Source: a bacterium
Lineage (GTDB): Bacteria > Pseudomonadota > Alphaproteobacteria > Caulobacterales > Caulobacteraceae
NCBI GenBank assembly: GCA_030824495.1
Contig: JAVBXP010000045.1
Coordinates: 1 to 32,092, forward strand
DNA length: 32,092 bases
Direction: 5' to 3'
Shown: piece after piece, positions 1 to 9,947 of the stretch
How positions within the stretch are numbered: position 1 is the first letter of the stretch
How the letters are laid out: each line of letters begins with the position of its first letter
Program-made: the position numbers and the translations under genes
The notes under the pieces: model-generated
The model's input: the letters and a program-made list of their open reading frames with translations, nothing else
The model's database searches: none
Told to the model about the DNA's origin: nothing

Positions 1-2
1 GC

Positions 3-146
3 GCCTTCGCGGTCGGGGCGTTGGCGATTGGACGCCTGGCCATCGGCAAGATCGGGGTGGGCCGGGCGCGGATCAAACGACTGGAAATCGACGAACTCGT
101 CGTGCGCCGCCTTACCATCCTCGACGAGGGCGAACCGCGCCGATAG
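3..146 (+). CDS. 3' end of a pentad-repeat hypothetical protein (partial)
   Basis: An open frame enters from the left edge and ends at a TAG at 144-146, giving the last 47 residues of a protein. The residues fall into eight consecutive five-residue units with hydrophobic residues at unit positions 2 and 4, for example ALAIG, RLAIG and KIGVG, then RLEID and ELVVR. This periodicity suggests a pentapeptide-like beta-helix or solenoid, changing from small and glycine-rich units to charged ones near the C-terminus. I recall similar tails in uncharacterised alphaproteobacterial proteins but cannot assign a function. The start lies outside the window. The exported peptidase gene begins 48 bp downstream on the same strand, so they may be co-transcribed. 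Confidence 0.65.
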   Translation, partial: AFAVGALAIGRLAIGKIGVGRARIKRLEIDELVVRRLTILDEGEPRR

Positions 147-194
147 GGTCCGCGCGTCCCGCCAGATGGCGCGGGGAATCTGGAGCCTTTTCCT

Positions 195-1688
<1,494 letters not shown>

Positions 1689-1694
1689 TCTCCG

Positions 1695-2729
1695 ATGGGC
1701 GATCAACTCGTCACCGACCTGTTCCGGTTCAGCCGGTTTGAACTGGTCCAGCTTGGAAAGTCCTCGATCACGGTCGGCGGGCTCGCGGCGGCGATCGTCA
1801 TCATCGCCCTGGCGGTCCTGGCTTCACGCATTGTCGCCTCGGCCCTGCGCCGGGTCCGTGGGCGGGCCAGCCAGGCCGCGCCGTCGATCTACATTTTCGA
1901 AAAACTGGCCACCTATGGCCTGGTGGTGTTCGGGATCATCGCGGCGTTCTCGACGCTGGGCCTGGACCTGTCGTCCCTGACCCTGTTCGCCGGGGCGCTT
2001 GGCGTCGGGCTCGGCTTTGGCATGCAGGGCATCGTCAAGGAGTTCATCTCCGGCCTGGTCCTGCTGTTCGATAAGCTGATCCGCATCGGCGACTACATAG
2101 AGCTTCAGACGGGCGAACGCGGGATCGTGGCCGAGATCGGTCCACGCGCCACCCGTGTCCGCAACAATGACGACCTCGACGTCCTGATCCCGAACTCGCG
2201 CCTGATCGAGGCGCCGGTCACCAACTGGACCCACCAGAATGGCGCCCGGCGCATGCACATCCCTTTCATCGTCGCCTACGGCGCCGACAAGGAGAAGGTG
2301 CGCGAGGCCGTGCTGCGGGCCGCGCACGACATACCTTTCACCCTCAAGGACACCAGCGCGCGCAAAACCCAGGTCTGGTTGGTGGGGTTTGCGACGCACG
2401 GGCTGAATTTTGAGCTGGTCGTCTGGCCCGCGTTGGAGGCTGTGAAGCGGCCTAACGCCACCCATGCGGCCTACACCTGGGCCATCGAGGACGCGTTGCG
2501 GGCCGGAGGCTTCGAGATCCCGCTGCCCCAGCAGGAACTGCGGGTCCGCAGCTTCTTCGGCGAGCAAGGGGAGGCGGCGCGCCGAACCCTGGGCCTGCAT
2601 GCCGATCCGGAGGAGACCCAGGTTCAGACGCCTTCGCGCTCGGTCAACGACGCGGCCGAGGATCTGGTGCGAGGCGCCGAGCAGGACGCAGATGATCCTT
2701 TGCAGGCCAAGCCTCGCCCTGGCGGCTAG
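1695..2729 (+). CDS. MscS-family mechanosensitive ion channel
   Basis: A 344-residue inner-membrane protein with hydrophobic segments at about 27-51 and 71-95, followed by the pore-lining helix at about 97-125, which carries the family's glycine/alanine pattern (GVGLGFGMQ, then FISGLVLLFD). After the membrane part comes the MscS beta domain with the hallmark VLIPNSRLIEAPVTNW at about 163-178, and then the alpha/beta cytoplasmic domain. The family opens a pore under membrane tension and protects against hypo-osmotic shock. The last 45 residues form a polar, probably disordered tail. It starts 6 bp after the peptidase stop, with no room for a promoter, so it should be expressed from the same transcript. 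Length is near that of the small MscS members. Confidence 0.93.
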   Translation: MGDQLVTDLFRFSRFELVQLGKSSITVGGLAAAIVIIALAVLASRIVASALRRVRGRASQAAPSIYIFEKLATYGLVVFGIIAAFSTLGLDLSSLTLFAGALGVGLGFGMQGIVKEFISGLVLLFDKLIRIGDYIELQTGERGIVAEIGPRATRVRNNDDLDVLIPNSRLIEAPVTNWTHQNGARRMHIPFIVAYGADKEKVREAVLRAAHDIPFTLKDTSARKTQVWLVGFATHGLNFELVVWPALEAVKRPNATHAAYTWAIEDALRAGGFEIPLPQQELRVRSFFGEQGEAARRTLGLHADPEETQVQTPSRSVNDAAEDLVRGAEQDADDPLQAKPRPGG

Positions 2730-2791
2730 GGTTGGCCCAGGCGTTTCGTCCTGATCATTGCGCACCTCCCTCATCGTACCATTTATGGCTG

Positions 2792-3232
2792 ATGGAAAAG
2801 CAGCCCCTCGCCACCATCGGCTACGAGCGCCAGACCCAGGACGTCGTGATCGCCAAGCTGAAGGCGGCCGGCGTCGAGACCCTGGTCGATGTGCGAGCCG
2901 TGGCCTCGTCCCGCCTGGCGGGCTTCTCCAAGACCCTGCTGGCCGCCAGCCTTGCGGAGGCCGGCATCGACTATGTGCACCTGCGCCAACTGGGTACGCC
3001 GAAGCCTGGCAGAGACGCCGCGCGCAAGGGCCACATCGCCGAGATGACCGCCATCTTCGAGGATCACATGTCTGAGGCCGCCGCCCAGCTCGAACTGGCC
3101 CGCGCCAAGGAACTGGCGGCGGGCAAGAAGGTGGCGTTGCTGTGCTTCGAGGCCGACCACCACGGCTGCCACCGCAAGATCTTGGCCGATCTCATCTGCG
3201 AGGACCTCGGCTGCCCGGTGGAACACCTCTAG
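2792..3232 (+). CDS. DUF488 family protein
   Basis: 146 residues matching the DUF488 pattern: TIGYER at 8-13, LVDVRAVASSR at 31-41, and the terminal signature LLCFEADHHGCHRKILADLI, with Cys118 and the Cys126-His127-Arg128 triplet. The conserved C and CHR residues probably form the active or ligand-binding site, but the biochemical role of the family is unknown. I chose the ATG at 2792 because homology-like sequence begins just after it. An in-frame TTG at 2732 would add 20 residues unlike the family. No strong Shine-Dalgarno precedes the ATG. The gene lies 62 bp after the MscS gene and 55 bp before the M48 protease gene, on the same strand. Confidence 0.88.
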   Translation: MEKQPLATIGYERQTQDVVIAKLKAAGVETLVDVRAVASSRLAGFSKTLLAASLAEAGIDYVHLRQLGTPKPGRDAARKGHIAEMTAIFEDHMSEAAAQLELARAKELAAGKKVALLCFEADHHGCHRKILADLICEDLGCPVEHL

Positions 3233-3287
3233 GGGCTGACAAGCTGGGCCTTCTCTGGCCTCTTGCGGCGGCAACAGGGGAGGGCGC

Positions 3288-4481
3288 ATGGCCCAGCAAT
3301 TAGATCCGGCCGTAGCGACCGCCGCCTATCTCGCGCAACTGCCGCCCGAGGCGCAGGCCAAGGCGGTCGCCTATACTCAGGGCGGCCACTGGCTGTTGTT
3401 GTGGGGCGCGCTGATCACGGTCCTGGTCGGCTGGCTGGTCCTGCGCTCCGGCCTGCTGGTCAGGCTTCGCGCCCGGATCGAGGGTCGCAAGGCGCGACCC
3501 TGGCTGGCGGCCGCCGCGGTCTTGGCGCTCTACGCCCTTATCGAGACGCTGCTGACCCTGCCTTGGACGATCTATTCCGACTGGTGGCGAGAGACGAGCT
3601 ACGGCCTCACCGGCCAGCCGCTGGGCGGCTATCTGGCCGAGCTGACGCTGAACACCTTTATCGTCCTGATCGTCTCGGTGCTGCTGTTCTCGCTGCTCTA
3701 TTGGCTGATCCGCCGGACCGCCCAGCGCTGGTGGCTATGGGGCGGCGGACTGGTGACCGGCTTCATCATCGTGATGATGGTGCTGGCCCCGGTCTTCGTG
3801 CAGCCGCTGTTCAACACCTATCGGCCGGCGCCCGCCGGACCTGTCCGGGACGCCATTGTCGAGATGGCGGTCGCGGGCGGCGTGCCGCACGACAAGATCT
3901 ATATCTATGACGGCTCAAAGCAGTCGAACCGCTACACCGCCAACGTCTCGGGTCTGTTCGGTACGGCCCAGATCGCCATGAGCGACGTGATGTTCGCCAA
4001 GGGCGCTGACCTGGCCGAGGTCAAGGCAGTGGTCGGCCACGAGATGGGCCATTATGTGCACATGCATTCGATCTGGATGGCCCTGGCCTTCGGCGGCTTG
4101 GCGCTGTTCAGCTTCTTCCTGGTCGACCGCCTGTTCGCGCCGGTCGTAAGGCTCACGGGGTCGAAGGGCATGACTGGCCTTTCCGACCCGGCTGGCTTCC
4201 CGGCCATCAGCATCATACTGGCCGTGCTGGGCCTGCTGGGCGCGCCGATCATCTTCTCGGTCACGCGCGCTGTGGAGACCGACGCCGACCGCTACTCGCT
4301 AGAACATGTCAACGAACCGGACGGCCTAGCCCGAGCGTTGGTTAAGACCATCGAGTACCGCGCCGCGACGCCCTCCAAGCTGGAGGAGGCCTTGTTCTAC
4401 GACCATCCCGCGGTCGGCAGCCGCGTCCGCATGGCCATGGACTGGAAAGCCGCCCAGGCCCAGGTGGATGAGGTCAGCTAG
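3288..4481 (+). CDS. M48 family integral-membrane metallopeptidase (Ste24/CAAX protease-like)
   Basis: A 397-residue membrane protein with several hydrophobic segments (about 34-52, 75-95, 122-142, 152-175, 257-275 and 303-328). The zinc motif HEMGH is at residues 251-255 in the context VVGHEMGHYVHMHS, and the third ligand region ETDADRYSLEH is at 330-340, the typical E-x-D-x-D arrangement of M48. The N-terminal membrane region and the length resemble Ste24-type proteases rather than the shorter HtpX. Such enzymes cleave at the membrane and take part in quality control. The true substrate cannot be read from the sequence. A good ribosome-binding site, GGGAGG, lies about 7 nt before the ATG. 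Confidence 0.92.
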   Translation: MAQQLDPAVATAAYLAQLPPEAQAKAVAYTQGGHWLLLWGALITVLVGWLVLRSGLLVRLRARIEGRKARPWLAAAAVLALYALIETLLTLPWTIYSDWWRETSYGLTGQPLGGYLAELTLNTFIVLIVSVLLFSLLYWLIRRTAQRWWLWGGGLVTGFIIVMMVLAPVFVQPLFNTYRPAPAGPVRDAIVEMAVAGGVPHDKIYIYDGSKQSNRYTANVSGLFGTAQIAMSDVMFAKGADLAEVKAVVGHEMGHYVHMHSIWMALAFGGLALFSFFLVDRLFAPVVRLTGSKGMTGLSDPAGFPAISIILAVLGLLGAPIIFSVTRAVETDADRYSLEHVNEPDGLARALVKTIEYRAATPSKLEEALFYDHPAVGSRVRMAMDWKAAQAQVDEVS

Positions 4482-4563
4482 GCGATGACGAAATCGGATC
4501 TCCTCCCGGGATTGCTCCCCGGCACGGTCTTCTTGACCGACCCGGCGCCGGGCTGGGCAAGCC

Positions 4564-4731
4564 TCAGTCCTTCGGCTTGAGATCCGGTCGCGAGGCCAGG
4601 AACGCCGCGCGTTCGGCCGGCGTCAGCACCTTGGCCGCCTTCTGGCGCGAAACCTTGGGCGTCGGCGGCGCATAGCTGCGGGGCGATGTCGCTTGGCGCC
4701 TGGGATCGGACGGCTTGGAGGGTGGTGTCAT
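4564..4731 (-). CDS. Small basic hypothetical protein
   Basis: A 55-residue minus-strand protein, proline- and lysine-rich in its first half, ending in a helical-looking LTPAERAAFLASRPDLKPKD. I prefer the ATG at 4729-4731, because GGAAG sits about 6 nt upstream of it on the minus strand. A start nine residues earlier lacks any ribosome-binding site. No catalytic motif is visible. It is convergent with the M48 protease gene. The GC-rich background makes short frames unreliable, but the clean tail and ribosome-binding site make this one plausible. Confidence 0.5.
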   Translation of the reverse strand: MTPPSKPSDPRRQATSPRSYAPPTPKVSRQKAAKVLTPAERAAFLASRPDLKPKD

Positions 4732-4842
4732 CGGCGCTTCCGCTGAGCGACTCGCCAAGATCGGCGGCCGGCCCGTCGGCCCCAGTCTACCGCGACCCAG
4801 CCGGCGTGTCAGAAGTTACCCCGCAGCAAGCCTGGGTTTCTG

Positions 4843-4871
4843 TTGGACTCGCCGGGCGATAACTCTAGGTT
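4843..4871 (+). promoter_or_regulatory. Putative housekeeping promoter for the exported hypothetical
   Basis: TTGGAC (4843-4848) and TAGGTT (4866-4871) are separated by 17 bp, with CTCTAGGTT around the second element resembling the Caulobacter vegetative -10. The start codon of the exported hypothetical follows 33 bp later. This is motif inspection only. Confidence 0.42.
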
Positions 4872-4903
4872 GAGCCAAAGCCTGTTTTCGTGGGGTCTCG
4901 CGA

Positions 4904-5473
4904 ATGTCTCCCAGTACGCGGTTCGTTTTGGTCTGCCTCGCCGCGTTCGGCTGTCTGGCGGGCTTAGCGGCGGCGACAGGGCTCTCCTCGGCGGCGTTCC
5001 ATTCCGACCGCGCGCCGCCGCCCAAGGCTTTCGATCTGAATGGCGAGCGGTTCCATTGGGCCGTCTCGCACGGCGTGGTCGGCAGTGTCGGCCTTAGCCG
5101 GCAGACGGCCGTCTTCGATGGCGGAGAAGCCTGGACCCCTGAACTGCTAATCACCTGTTCAAGTCTTCAGTCCGGGACCCTTCAAGAGCGGACCTTCGCG
5201 CCCCAGGTGGGCAAGGCGTCACTCGCCGTCAAGGCCGGCGACGCGACGTTCCAGGTCGGAAACGGCGTCCGCGAAGCTGGTCGGTACCGGTTCGTAGAAG
5301 GGCAAGGAAATCTCCCGACCGGCTGGTTCGACGCCCTCTCCGAGGCCCCGACCATTACGGTCAGCTATGCCGGCGCGAGCCGCAGCTTCCCTGGTCCTGG
5401 CCCCGACTTGACCAAGCACTTCGAGCGCTACTGCCGCGATCTGGCGCGTCGCGCTTCACGAGATGAAACCTAG
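4904..5473 (+). CDS. Exported hypothetical protein
   Basis: 189 residues with an N-terminal hydrophobic signal segment (about residues 6-24, ending in LAAATGLSSAA), so probably secreted or anchored in the inner membrane. The rest is soluble, rich in serine, glycine and aromatic residues, and reads like a small beta-sandwich (short alternating strands such as FHWAVSH, TITVSYAG). Two cysteines in the mature part (about residues 85 and 179) could form a disulfide. I do not recognise a family. It stands alone between convergent and downstream genes and has its own promoter-like sequence. Confidence 0.7.
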   Translation: MSPSTRFVLVCLAAFGCLAGLAAATGLSSAAFHSDRAPPPKAFDLNGERFHWAVSHGVVGSVGLSRQTAVFDGGEAWTPELLITCSSLQSGTLQERTFAPQVGKASLAVKAGDATFQVGNGVREAGRYRFVEGQGNLPTGWFDALSEAPTITVSYAGASRSFPGPGPDLTKHFERYCRDLARRASRDET

Positions 5474-5495
5474 CGTGCCCGGCGCCGGCTCTGAC

Positions 5496-5525
5496 TTGCT
5501 CGGGACGCAGGTACTCTTCTAGGGT
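5496..5525 (+). promoter_or_regulatory. Putative promoter for the DUF885 gene
   Basis: TTGCTC (5496-5501) and TAGGGT (5520-5525) are 18 bp apart, with TTCTAGGGTC around the -10, similar to the candidate at 4843-4871. The DUF885 ATG follows 37 bp later with a strong purine-rich ribosome-binding site. Weak evidence on its own. Confidence 0.35.
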
Positions 5526-5562
5526 CGTTGTCATCGTCGCTGAAGCGGCGAGGGGGAATCAC

Positions 5563-7383
5563 ATGGACCGTCGCGTTTTCCTGACCAGCACCGCTGCGCT
5601 GGCCGCCGCCTGGGCCGGCGCGCCGCCTATCGCGATGGCCGCGACCCCGGAGGATGCTCGGCTGCGGGCGTTGCTGGACAGATTCTGGGAGGCCGACCTC
5701 GACGAGGCGCCGCAACTGGCGACCAGCTTTGGCGTGGATACCGGAAAGCGCGCGGCCCAGCGGGGCAGCCTCGACGACGTCTCGTCCGCCGCCCGCGCGC
5801 GCTGGGTGGCCGCCCGCAAGGCGCGGCTCGCCCAGCTCTCGGCGATCGACCAGGCCAAGCTCTCGGTGATGGGCAAGACCGACCTCGACGTGGTGCAGTA
5901 CGCCTATCGCAAGATCGTCGAAGGCGGCGAGCGGTTCACATTCGGCGAGGGCGGCTACTACGCCCCGTACTCCCCCTTTGTGATCAGCCAGCTTTCCGGG
6001 GTCTACCAGTCCACGCCCGACTTCCTGGACTCAGTGCATCCGGTGAAGACCGCCAGCGACGCCGAGGCGTATCTGACCCGCCTGGCCGCATTCGCCGGGA
6101 CGCTCGACGCCAACACCGCCGACTTCCGTCAGGACGCTGCGCGCGGCGTGCTCGCGCCTGACTTCGCCCTCGACGCGACCTTGGGCCAGCTTCGCCGGCT
6201 GCGGTCGCCGGCTCCCCAGGAGCACGGCCTGACCACCTCGCTGGCGCGCCGCGCGGCCGAAGCCAAGATCGCCGGCGATTGGACCGCCCGCGCCGCGGCC
6301 ATCGTCTCGACCCAGGTCTATCCGGCGGTCGATCGCCAGATCGCGGCGGTTCAGGCGGCCCGGCCGCAGGCCACCCTGGAGCCCGGGATCTGGAGAATCC
6401 CCGACGGCGAGGCCTTCTACGCCGGCGCGCTCGCCTTCCAGACGACCACCAATCTCACGCCCGAAGAGGCGCACCAGATCGGTCTCAAGCAGGTGGCCGA
6501 TCTTGATGCGCGGATGGACGTCCTGCTGCGCGCCGAGGGCCTGACGCAAGGGACGGTGGGCGAGCGTGTGGCCCAGATCTCGAAGCGTCCGGACCAGCTC
6601 TATGCCAACACCGACGCGGGCCGCGCCGAACTGCTGCAGGCGCTGAATGTGCAGACCGACGCCATGCGGGCCAAGATGCCGCGCGCTTTCCAGACCTTGC
6701 CAAAGACGCCGGTGGAGATCGTGCGCGTGCCGCCTGAGATCGAGGATGGCGCGCCGAACGGCTACGCCACCGCCCCGACCCTGGACGGCTCGCGTCCAGG
6801 CCGTTTCTACATCAACCTCAAGGACACCGCGGAGTGGCCAAAGTTCACCCTGCCGACCCTGACCTATCACGAGGCGATTCCCGGCCACCAATGGGAGGGC
6901 GCGATCGCCCTCTCCTCGACCGAGATCCCGCGCCTGCGCCAGGTGGCGATCGGCTTCGCGGCCCACGGGGAGGGCTGGGCCCTCTATGCCGAACAACTGG
7001 CTGAAGAACTTGGGGCCTATGAGGGCGATCGGCTGGGACAGCTCGGCTATCTCCAATCCCTGCAATTTCGCGCCGCCCGTGTGGTGATCGACACCGGCAT
7101 GCATGCCAAGCGCTGGAGCCGCGAGCGGGCCACCGACTACATGGTGGAGAAAACCGGCTTCGTGCGCAGCCGGGCTCAGCGCGAGATCGACCGCTACGCG
7201 ATCTGGCCTGGCCAGGCCTGCAGCTACAAGATCGGTCACACCGAATGGGTGCGGCTGCGCGAAGAGGCCAAGGCGCGCGCCGGCGCCAAGTTCGACCTCA
7301 AGGCCTTCCACGACGTCCTGCTTCGCGGATCGATGCCGCTGGTCGTGCTGGAGCGCACGGTCAAGGAGATGTTCCCCGGCTAG
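5563..7383 (+). CDS. Exported DUF885 family protein (putative metallopeptidase)
   Basis: 606 residues beginning MDRRVFLTSTAALAAAWAGA, a signal peptide with a twin-arginine-like start and cleavage near residue 26. The DUF885 signature HEAIPGH lies at 436-442 (TLTYHEAIPGHQWEG) and is followed by HGEGWALYAEQLAEEL at 468-483, where Glu470 is in the place expected of a third metal ligand. The C-terminal part carries GQACSYKIGHTEW, also typical of the family. DUF885 proteins are common in Caulobacter and other Proteobacteria and are thought to be zinc peptidases, but few have been studied, so substrate and role are inferred. GAGGGGGAA precedes the ATG. It is convergent with the small gene at 7396-7680, with only 12 bp between the stops. 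Confidence 0.9.
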   Translation: MDRRVFLTSTAALAAAWAGAPPIAMAATPEDARLRALLDRFWEADLDEAPQLATSFGVDTGKRAAQRGSLDDVSSAARARWVAARKARLAQLSAIDQAKLSVMGKTDLDVVQYAYRKIVEGGERFTFGEGGYYAPYSPFVISQLSGVYQSTPDFLDSVHPVKTASDAEAYLTRLAAFAGTLDANTADFRQDAARGVLAPDFALDATLGQLRRLRSPAPQEHGLTTSLARRAAEAKIAGDWTARAAAIVSTQVYPAVDRQIAAVQAARPQATLEPGIWRIPDGEAFYAGALAFQTTTNLTPEEAHQIGLKQVADLDARMDVLLRAEGLTQGTVGERVAQISKRPDQLYANTDAGRAELLQALNVQTDAMRAKMPRAFQTLPKTPVEIVRVPPEIEDGAPNGYATAPTLDGSRPGRFYINLKDTAEWPKFTLPTLTYHEAIPGHQWEGAIALSSTEIPRLRQVAIGFAAHGEGWALYAEQLAEELGAYEGDRLGQLGYLQSLQFRAARVVIDTGMHAKRWSRERATDYMVEKTGFVRSRAQREIDRYAIWPGQACSYKIGHTEWVRLREEAKARAGAKFDLKAFHDVLLRGSMPLVVLERTVKEMFPG

Positions 7384-7395
7384 CCGACCGGCTGG

Positions 7396-7680
7396 TCAGC
7401 GAACCGTTTCCTTTTCCCGCGGAGCCGAAACTTGGCGCGTCCTGGTCTGGGCCTTCGGCTTTGGCAGCAGCCGAAAGCGCGACTGGCACCACGCGTAGTC
7501 GATGCCGATGTCGAGCAAGGCGTCGGATCGCCCGCAAGGGCAGGCGAATTCCATCACTCCGGTGACGCGGTAGGTCTCTCCGGCCTGTAGAGGCACGGGT
7601 CGCCCGGTCACGTGATTGGGCGCCGCATTGACGCAAAGAACCAGATCGCCAGGGCCGACCGCGTCGCTCATCGCATCCAT
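7396..7680 (-). CDS. Small cysteine-containing hypothetical protein
   Basis: A 94-residue minus-strand protein. Its core reads GDLVLCVNAAP, then LQAGETYRVTGVMEFACPCG, then LLDIGIDYAWC, with four cysteines, two of them in CPC. The beginning (GDLVLCV...LQAGETYRV) looks like a small SH3-like or beta-barrel domain found in many uncharacterised proteobacterial and phage-associated proteins, and the cysteines might bind zinc. It ends in a basic tail. Two ATGs are possible, at 7680 and three codons in at 7671. A G-rich stretch precedes the first. The much longer open frame that extends upstream on this strand is antisense to the ABC-F gene and is not part of it. Function unknown. Confidence 0.68.
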   Translation of the reverse strand: MDAMSDAVGPGDLVLCVNAAPNHVTGRPVPLQAGETYRVTGVMEFACPCGRSDALLDIGIDYAWCQSRFRLLPKPKAQTRTRQVSAPREKETVR

Positions 7681-7785
7681 CCGCTTGCCCCCGGCGACAT
7701 TAGACCCTGACCGGCGAGGGGCAAGAACCTGTTTGAATGGCTCTAGGGCTGGCGTCGCCCGTCTACCCGAGCTAGCAGACCGCCC

Positions 7786-9414
7786 ATGATCCGCCTCGAC
7801 AATATCTCCAAGCAGAACGGCCACCAGATCCTGTTCATCGAAGCCTCGATGGGGATCCAGAAGGGCGAAAAGGTCGGGCTTGTCGGCCCGAACGGCGCCG
7901 GCAAGACGACGTTGTTCCGCATGGTCACCGGTCAGGAGCAACCCGACGACGGACTGGTCGCGATCGATCCTGGAATGACCATCGGCTATTTCAGCCAGGA
8001 CGTCGGCGAGATGTCGGGCCAGAGCGCGGTCGCCGCGGTGATGGACGGCGTCGGCCCGGTCAGTGCGCTGGCCGCCGAAATGGCCAAGCTCGAGGCGGCG
8101 ATGGTCGATCCGGATCAGGCCGATGCGCTGGAAGCCGTCATGGAGCGCTATGGCGAGGTGCTGGAGCGCTTCCAAGAGCTGGACGGCTATGCGCTGGAAG
8201 CCCGCGCGCGCGAGGTGCTGGCCGGCCTGAGCTTCAGCCAGGAACGCATGGACGGCGATGTCGGCCTGCTGTCCGGCGGCTGGAAGATGCGCGTGGCGCT
8301 CGCCCGCATCCTGCTGATGCGCCCCGACGGCATGCTGCTGGACGAACCCAGCAACCACCTCGACCTGGAAAGCCTGATCTGGCTGGAGGCGTTCCTCAAG
8401 AACTACGGCGGCGCCCTGTTGATGACCTCGCACGACCGCGCCTTCATGAACCGCATCATCGGCAAGGTGGTGGAGATCGACGGCGGCGACCTGGTCACCT
8501 ATTCGGGTGATCTCGACTTCTATGACCAGCAGCGCGCGCTCGGCGAGCAGCAACGCCAGGCGCAGTACGAGCGCCAGCAGGCCATGCTGGCCAAGGAAAT
8601 CAAGTTCATCGAGAAGTTCAAGGCGCGCGCCTCGCACGCCGCCCAGGTCCAGAGCCGGGTGAAGAAGCTCGACAAGATCGAACGCGTCGAGGCGCCGCGC
8701 CGTCGCCAGTCTGTCCAGTTCGAGTTCCAGAGCCCGCCACGGTCGGGCGACGACGTGATCAGCCTGCGCAATGTCCACAAGGGCTATGGCGACCAGCCGA
8801 TCTACGCCGATCTCGATTTCCTGGTCCGCCGCAAGGAACGCTGGTGCGTGCTTGGCGCGAACGGGGCGGGCAAATCGACGCTGTTGAAACTGGTGGCCGG
8901 CGCCACCGCGCCCGACCAGGGCACGGTCAACATCGGCGCCAGCGTCAGGATGGGCTATTTCGCCCAGCACTCCATGGACCTGCTGGACGGCGAAGAGACG
9001 ATCTTCGAGTCCCTCGACAGCTCGTTCCCCCAGGCGGGGCAGGGCGCTCTGCGCACCCTGGCGGGGTGCTTCGGCTTCTCCGGCGACGATGTCGAAAAGC
9101 CCTGCCGCGTTTTGTCCGGCGGCGAGAAAGCGCGGCTGGTCATGGCCAAGATGCTGTTCGATCCGCCGAACCTGCTGGTGCTCGACGAGCCGACCAACCA
9201 CCTCGACATGGCGACCAAGGAGATGCTGGTCGCGGCCCTGGCGGACTTCGAGGGCACCATGCTCTTCGTCTCCCACGACCGCCATTTCCTGGGGGCCTTG
9301 TCGAACCGCGTGCTGGAACTGACGCCCGAGGGTGTCCATCAGTACGGCGGCGGTTATGCGGAATATGTCGCCCGCACAGGCCAGGAAGCGCCAGGGCTGC
9401 ACCCGGGAGGCTAA
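7786..9414 (+). CDS. ABC-F family ATP-binding protein
   Basis: 542 residues with two complete ABC domains and no membrane segment, the layout of ABC-F ribosome-associated ATPases. Domain 1 has Walker A GPNGAGKTT (34-42), signature LSGG (162-165) and Walker B ending LLDEPSNHLD (from 184). Domain 2 has Walker A GANGAGKST (357-365), LSGGEK (443-448) and LVLDEPTNHLD. Between them lies a charged helical linker (about 245-305, rich in Q, K, R and E), the P-site-facing element of this family. Both catalytic glutamates are present. ABC-F proteins adjust translation at the ribosome. This one looks like the YbiT/EttA-type housekeeping group rather than a resistance protein, though I cannot choose the subgroup. 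A perfect hairpin follows the stop. Confidence 0.93.
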   Translation: MIRLDNISKQNGHQILFIEASMGIQKGEKVGLVGPNGAGKTTLFRMVTGQEQPDDGLVAIDPGMTIGYFSQDVGEMSGQSAVAAVMDGVGPVSALAAEMAKLEAAMVDPDQADALEAVMERYGEVLERFQELDGYALEARAREVLAGLSFSQERMDGDVGLLSGGWKMRVALARILLMRPDGMLLDEPSNHLDLESLIWLEAFLKNYGGALLMTSHDRAFMNRIIGKVVEIDGGDLVTYSGDLDFYDQQRALGEQQRQAQYERQQAMLAKEIKFIEKFKARASHAAQVQSRVKKLDKIERVEAPRRRQSVQFEFQSPPRSGDDVISLRNVHKGYGDQPIYADLDFLVRRKERWCVLGANGAGKSTLLKLVAGATAPDQGTVNIGASVRMGYFAQHSMDLLDGEETIFESLDSSFPQAGQGALRTLAGCFGFSGDDVEKPCRVLSGGEKARLVMAKMLFDPPNLLVLDEPTNHLDMATKEMLVAALADFEGTMLFVSHDRHFLGALSNRVLELTPEGVHQYGGGYAEYVARTGQEAPGLHPGG

Positions 9415-9416
9415 AC

Positions 9417-9442
9417 GGCGCTGGCCCTCAAGCCAGCGCCGC
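9417..9442 (+). terminator. Hairpin between convergent genes
   Basis: CGGCGCTGGC (9417-9426) and GCCAGCGCCG (9433-9442) form a perfect 10-bp stem with a 6-nt loop, 2 bp after the ABC-F stop and 12 bp from the convergent SRPBCC stop. There is no U-tract, so it may end transcription from both sides imperfectly or stabilise 3' ends. Confidence 0.55.
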
Positions 9443-9454
9443 GGTGAGGCTGCC

Positions 9455-9934
9455 TCAGCGGTCCAGCCATGCCACAAGGCCGTCCATTGTCTGCAGCCCG
9501 TATCCCACCGCACCGAAGCCGACGACCACCTGGCGCCGCTCGCGGGTGGGGTGGAGTTGGCGCATGGTCAGCACCGTCTTGCCGTCATCCTGCTCGTCGA
9601 AGGTCACGGTGGTCCGGAAGCGGTCAGGGTCGTTTGGGTCCGGCGTGCCGTAGTCCATCACGATCCGCTCGTTCGGCACGATTTGCAGAAACCGCATGAG
9701 GTTTTCGAAACGCTGCTCGCGGCCTTCGAACACGCCGACCATATCGAACCGCCATAGGCCGCCCTCGCGGATGTCGGCCTCGTAGCTTTCGATGCGCAGG
9801 CCGGTCGGGCCATACCATTCAGCCAGCGCCTTAGGATCCATCCACGCCGCAAACACCTTTTCGCGCGGGTGGTTCAGCAGCTTCACCAGCACGATTTCGC
9901 GGTCGAGCGACCAAGTCTCCAACGGATCCGCCAT
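9455..9934 (-). CDS. SRPBCC/AHSA1-domain protein
   Basis: 159 residues with the AHSA1-like START/Bet v1 fold pattern: an N-terminal strand (REIVLVKLLNHPREKVFAAWMDPKALAEWYGP), a central EGGLWRFDMVG segment and the C-terminal helix region (VGFGAVGYGLQTMDGLVAWLDR). Such proteins bind hydrophobic ligands in a cleft, but the ligand is not known. The ATG at 9932-9934 was chosen because GGAGAAG lies about 6 nt upstream and the homologous fold starts right after. The gene follows the ArsR-type repressor by 13 bp. ArsR-AHSA1 pairs are a recurrent two-gene unit, so this protein is probably under control of that repressor. Confidence 0.9.
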   Translation of the reverse strand: MADPLETWSLDREIVLVKLLNHPREKVFAAWMDPKALAEWYGPTGLRIESYEADIREGGLWRFDMVGVFEGREQRFENLMRFLQIVPNERIVMDYGTPDPNDPDRFRTTVTFDEQDDGKTVLTMRQLHPTRERRQVVVGFGAVGYGLQTMDGLVAWLDR

Positions 9935-9947
9935 TGTCTTCTCCACC

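Noticed and set aside
4485..4583. 32-codon plus-strand frame after the M48 protease
   Set aside because: It starts directly after the stop without a ribosome-binding site and overlaps the small minus-strand gene that has one.
7681..9513. Very long minus-strand open frame opposite the ABC-F gene
   Set aside because: It is antisense to a gene with all ABC-F motifs, has low-complexity histidine/alanine/leucine-rich content typical of GC-rich antisense frames and no start signal. Only its 3' end (7396-7680) is a plausible gene.
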